Assembly (NCBI RefSeq): GCF_036541425.1
Contig: NZ_JAZHFT010000002.1
Coordinates: 186,001-250,000 of the forward strand
Reading direction: 5' to 3'
From: Consotaella aegiceratis
GTDB taxonomy: Bacteria > Pseudomonadota > Alphaproteobacteria > Rhizobiales > Rhizobiaceae
DNA: 64,000 nt
Both the position numbers and the translations under genes were made by a program. The notes beneath the pieces are model-generated. The model was not told the DNA's origin. It was given only the letters and a program-made list of their open reading frames with translations, and ran no database searches. Below, piece after piece: positions 62,163 to 64,000 of the stretch. Position 1 is the first letter of the stretch, and the number at the start of each line of letters is the position of its first letter.

Positions 62163-62838
62163 TGAGAACAGTCCTTGCATAGGCGGTCATACGTTCGCCA
62201 GCAGCCGCCTTCCATTCGGAGACGAACTGGTCCCACTGATCCATCGAGGCTTCGCCGGCGATGAACTTGTAGACCCAGGCTCGATAGACGTTTTCCGCCG
62301 CATCGATCTCAGAGGCGTATTCCGCCGGCCACAGAAAAGCGTTGTCAGGAGTGAAGTCGGTGGAAGCCGTCTTCAGAAATTGTTCCGCCGCCTCACTCAT
62401 GAGCGGCGCGGGCGGCTCCCAGTTGGCAGAGCGTATGAAGCGGGCATACCAGATCGCCATCTTCGGCGTCGGCTTGATGGTGTCGCCGTCCTTTTCGTAC
62501 TGCTCACCCTCGAAGCCGAGGCGCTCGATCGCCTGGCCCTCAGGGCTCACGACGAAGTCAGGGAACTGGACCACTTCCTCCTTGTCCTCCGACGTCGTAG
62601 CGATGGCGAAGCCGCGGCTTTCCTTCGACACGTCCATCGCCGCAAGCCCCTGGCCTCCTGGACCCTCGGGGGCCGGCAGCAGCGTCAACGTCGGCCCCTC
62701 TTCGGGATGCGCCTGGTGCATCTTGCCGCCGTAGACGTCGACGTTCTCGGCCGAATTCGCAAAGATCACCGCGGCCCTGCCCGCGTAGAACTTGTCTTCC
62801 TTCACGTTCCACTTGGTGCTGATGTATTCAGGGTCGAC
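62152..62838 (-). pseudogene. ABC transporter sugar-binding protein, 5'-truncated
   Basis: The C-terminal ~228 residues of a family 1 extracellular solute-binding protein. Recognisable parts are FYAGRAAVIFANSAENVDVY, KESRGFAIATTSEDKEEVVQ and FLWPAEYASEIDAAENVYRA, ending GERMTAYARTVLNGK. It lacks the signal peptide and the whole first lobe. Upstream of TVDPEYISTKWNVKEDK the sequence passes into an IS5-type transposase fragment on the other strand, at about 62838. Confidence 0.78.
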
Positions 62839-62955
62839 CGTGTCGATGATCGCCGGGTGATCAGCGGCATCCTATGGCGGTTTCGGATCGGATCGTCCTG
62901 GGCAGATGTTCTCGACCGCTACGGGCCGCGCACGACGCGTTACAATCACTTTTAG
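62838..62955 (+). mobile_element. IS5-family transposase fragment
   Basis: About 38 residues in frame on the plus strand: DDRRVISGILWRFRIGSSWA followed by DVLDRYGPRTTRYNHF and a stop. This matches the N-terminal part of IS5-group transposases (DDRRVISGI...YGPxTTxYNRF). The start and all catalytic residues are missing. It abuts the truncated sugar-binding-protein gene and an IS630 fragment. Confidence 0.68.
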
Positions 62956-62957
62956 TG

Positions 62958-63080
62958 CTGGCGCGGCATCTCGACCTGGACCCTGCCGGAGCTGTGCCGC
63001 TGGATCGAGGCGCACTTCGGCACGAGCCTGCACCCGGTAGCCTATCGCGCATCCTGCGCCAGAACGGCTTCTCCTGTTAA
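62958..63080 (+). mobile_element. IS630-family transposase fragment, frameshifted
   Basis: A helix-turn-helix piece of an IS630-type transposase. One frame reads STWTLPELCRWIEAHFGTSL followed by HP; after a one-base shift near 63032 the next frame continues PGSLSRILRQNGFS before a stop at 63080. Together they match the family pattern WTLxxLCRWIExxFGxxxHPxSLSRxLRxxGxS. No DDE residues are present. Confidence 0.62.
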
Positions 63081-63286
63081 TCAGCGTTGAATGTTGACCA
63101 TCAAATGGGGAAGATCAGCCGGAGTGGTCTTTCTTCCCCGGGGACCGAACGGAACCTGCACCGAGATGGCCTTCCTCCGTTCGGGCCGACAACATCCTCC
63201 GCGCCGTCAACATCAAGACCACCGCGGCCTGCACGGGTTGGACTTTGGCCCTCAACGCTGCGGCACAAAGGCGCCGGCTCTGTTTC

Positions 63287-64000
63287 CTATTGGGTGAGAA
63301 GCGCTCGCCGAGCGTTGGTAAGCCGCCGCCCACCGCTCTGCGTTACGACCACGGTCTCGCTGAAAGCCAAGCCTTCGGCGGAGGTATAGACATGGAAGAC
63401 CATCCCTTCCTCCAGGTGCCATTGCGCAGTTGGCAGAAAAGCGCGGGAAAAGTCGCTGGTACGCGGCGTGCGCGTTACCAGGCCGAGCGTGTAGGCGGTG
63501 ACGTTCGGATATTCGGTGCGCAGGCCTTCGGCAAGCACACCCTCTCGCACGATCGCATCGACGTCGCAGGCTCGCACCCCCGCCTTCATGGCTGCGATCT
63601 GTTCGCCCTGAAGCGCGATCAGCCGTTCAGCAACACGGCTTTGGCGCTCCGTGGGACGGCCGCCGATGACGATCGGGCGCATCAGGCGAGCGCTGTAGTT
63701 GGCAACCTTCGGGATCAGCTCGACATGGAGAACATCGCCTTCCCCCAGACGCTCACCCGAAAACGGACCATGCAGGAAGGCATGTGGCCCGCTCGACTTG
63801 ACGATGGGACCGACCTCGCCGGTGTCGGCGCCTTCGCGCAGGAAGATCGCGGCCGCAGTTGCCGCCGCGTCGCGTGTCGTCATGCCCACGCAAGCTGAAT
63901 CGCGGATCGCCGCCATCGCCTTGTCGGCGATCGCCGCAGCCTGCGACAAGAGAGCGATCTCGGCCTTCGATTTTCGATCCCGCAGCCGATGGCCGAACTC
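63287..64000 (-). CDS. M24-family metallopeptidase (Xaa-Pro aminopeptidase/creatinase-like), partial at window edge
   Basis: At least 237 residues of the pita-bread fold, open through the window's right edge, so the N-terminus lies outside. It begins inside the window at KAEIALLSQAAAIADKAMAA, a typical helix before the metal domain. Further marks are GPFSGERLGEGDVLHVELIP, DVDAIVREGVLAEGL and WHLEEGMVFHVYTSAEGLAF, ending SGGRRLTNARRALLTQ. The canonical metal ligands (D...D...H...E...E) are only partly evident: VLHVELIP replaces the usual DxG pair, so it may be a non-peptidase or creatinase-like relative. Confidence 0.8.
   Translation of the reverse strand, partial: EFGHRLRDRKSKAEIALLSQAAAIADKAMAAIRDSACVGMTTRDAAATAAAIFLREGADTGEVGPIVKSSGPHAFLHGPFSGERLGEGDVLHVELIPKVANYSARLMRPIVIGGRPTERQSRVAERLIALQGEQIAAMKAGVRACDVDAIVREGVLAEGLRTEYPNVTAYTLGLVTRTPRTSDFSRAFLPTAQWHLEEGMVFHVYTSAEGLAFSETVVVTQSGGRRLTNARRALLTQ

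Overview
The window looks like a chromosomal segment of a high-GC alphaproteobacterium, most likely in the Hyphomicrobiales (Rhizobiales). This rests on protein character (ThuA-type trehalose protein, PuuE/PuuD-type ureide genes, DUF1127 protein, IS481/IS5/IS630 remnants) and on frequent ATGA/GTGA overlaps. No species is assigned.

Layout. (1) 70-10505: an AraC regulator converges on a leftward six-gene operon, treZ-malQ-treY-thuA-(Gfo/Idh/MocA)-(zinc dehydrogenase). It joins trehalose synthesis from glucans to a ThuA/ThuB-like oxidoreductase pair. (2) 10806-18781: a COG4307-type metallopeptidase diverges from a rightward operon of a transglutaminase-DUF2126 giant, an ATP-grasp/alpha-E fusion and a second transglutaminase. 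This is a poorly understood predicted peptide-ligation/cleavage system. A ybaK gene and a compositionally foreign small kinase follow. (3) 20172-27773: a leftward operon glgE, treS-mak fusion, glgB, the GlgE alpha-glucan pathway. With TreYZ and MalQ it could close a trehalose/glucan cycle. (4) 27951-35491: a FAH-family hydrolase, urease genes ureB, ureC, ureE, ureF, ureG (no ureA or ureD in the window; an inverted secreted-protein gene separates ureB from ureC), a YrhK protein and a Stf0-like sulfotransferase. (5) 35521-52050: ureide and purine catabolism: allA, alc, a puuE-uraD fusion, a HAD phosphatase, hiuH, xdhABC, a BMP-type nucleoside ABC transporter, puuD and guaD. In order, GuaD, Xdh, PuuD, HiuH, UraD, PuuE, Alc, AllA and urease take guanine to glyoxylate, CO2 and ammonia. 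(6) 52163-57006: miscellaneous genes: a DUF1311 protein, a PPOX flavoprotein, two AraC regulators, a DUF1127 protein, a VOC protein, dsbB and a DedA-like protein. (7) 57230-64000: tRNA-Leu(CAA) followed directly by a decayed accessory region. It holds an IS481 tail, a LysR pseudogene with a 17-bp duplication, a dipeptidase and a carboxylesterase that are both 5'-truncated and abut head to head, a twice-frameshifted gluconolactonase, a truncated ADP-ribosylglycohydrolase, a truncated sugar-binding protein, IS5 and IS630 scraps, and an M24 peptidase that runs off the window.

The best candidates for under-described biology are the ATP-grasp/alpha-E/transglutaminase/metallopeptidase group, the coupling of TreYZ synthesis to ThuA/ThuB-like oxidation, and the broken-up urease operon inside an otherwise complete purine-to-ammonia island.
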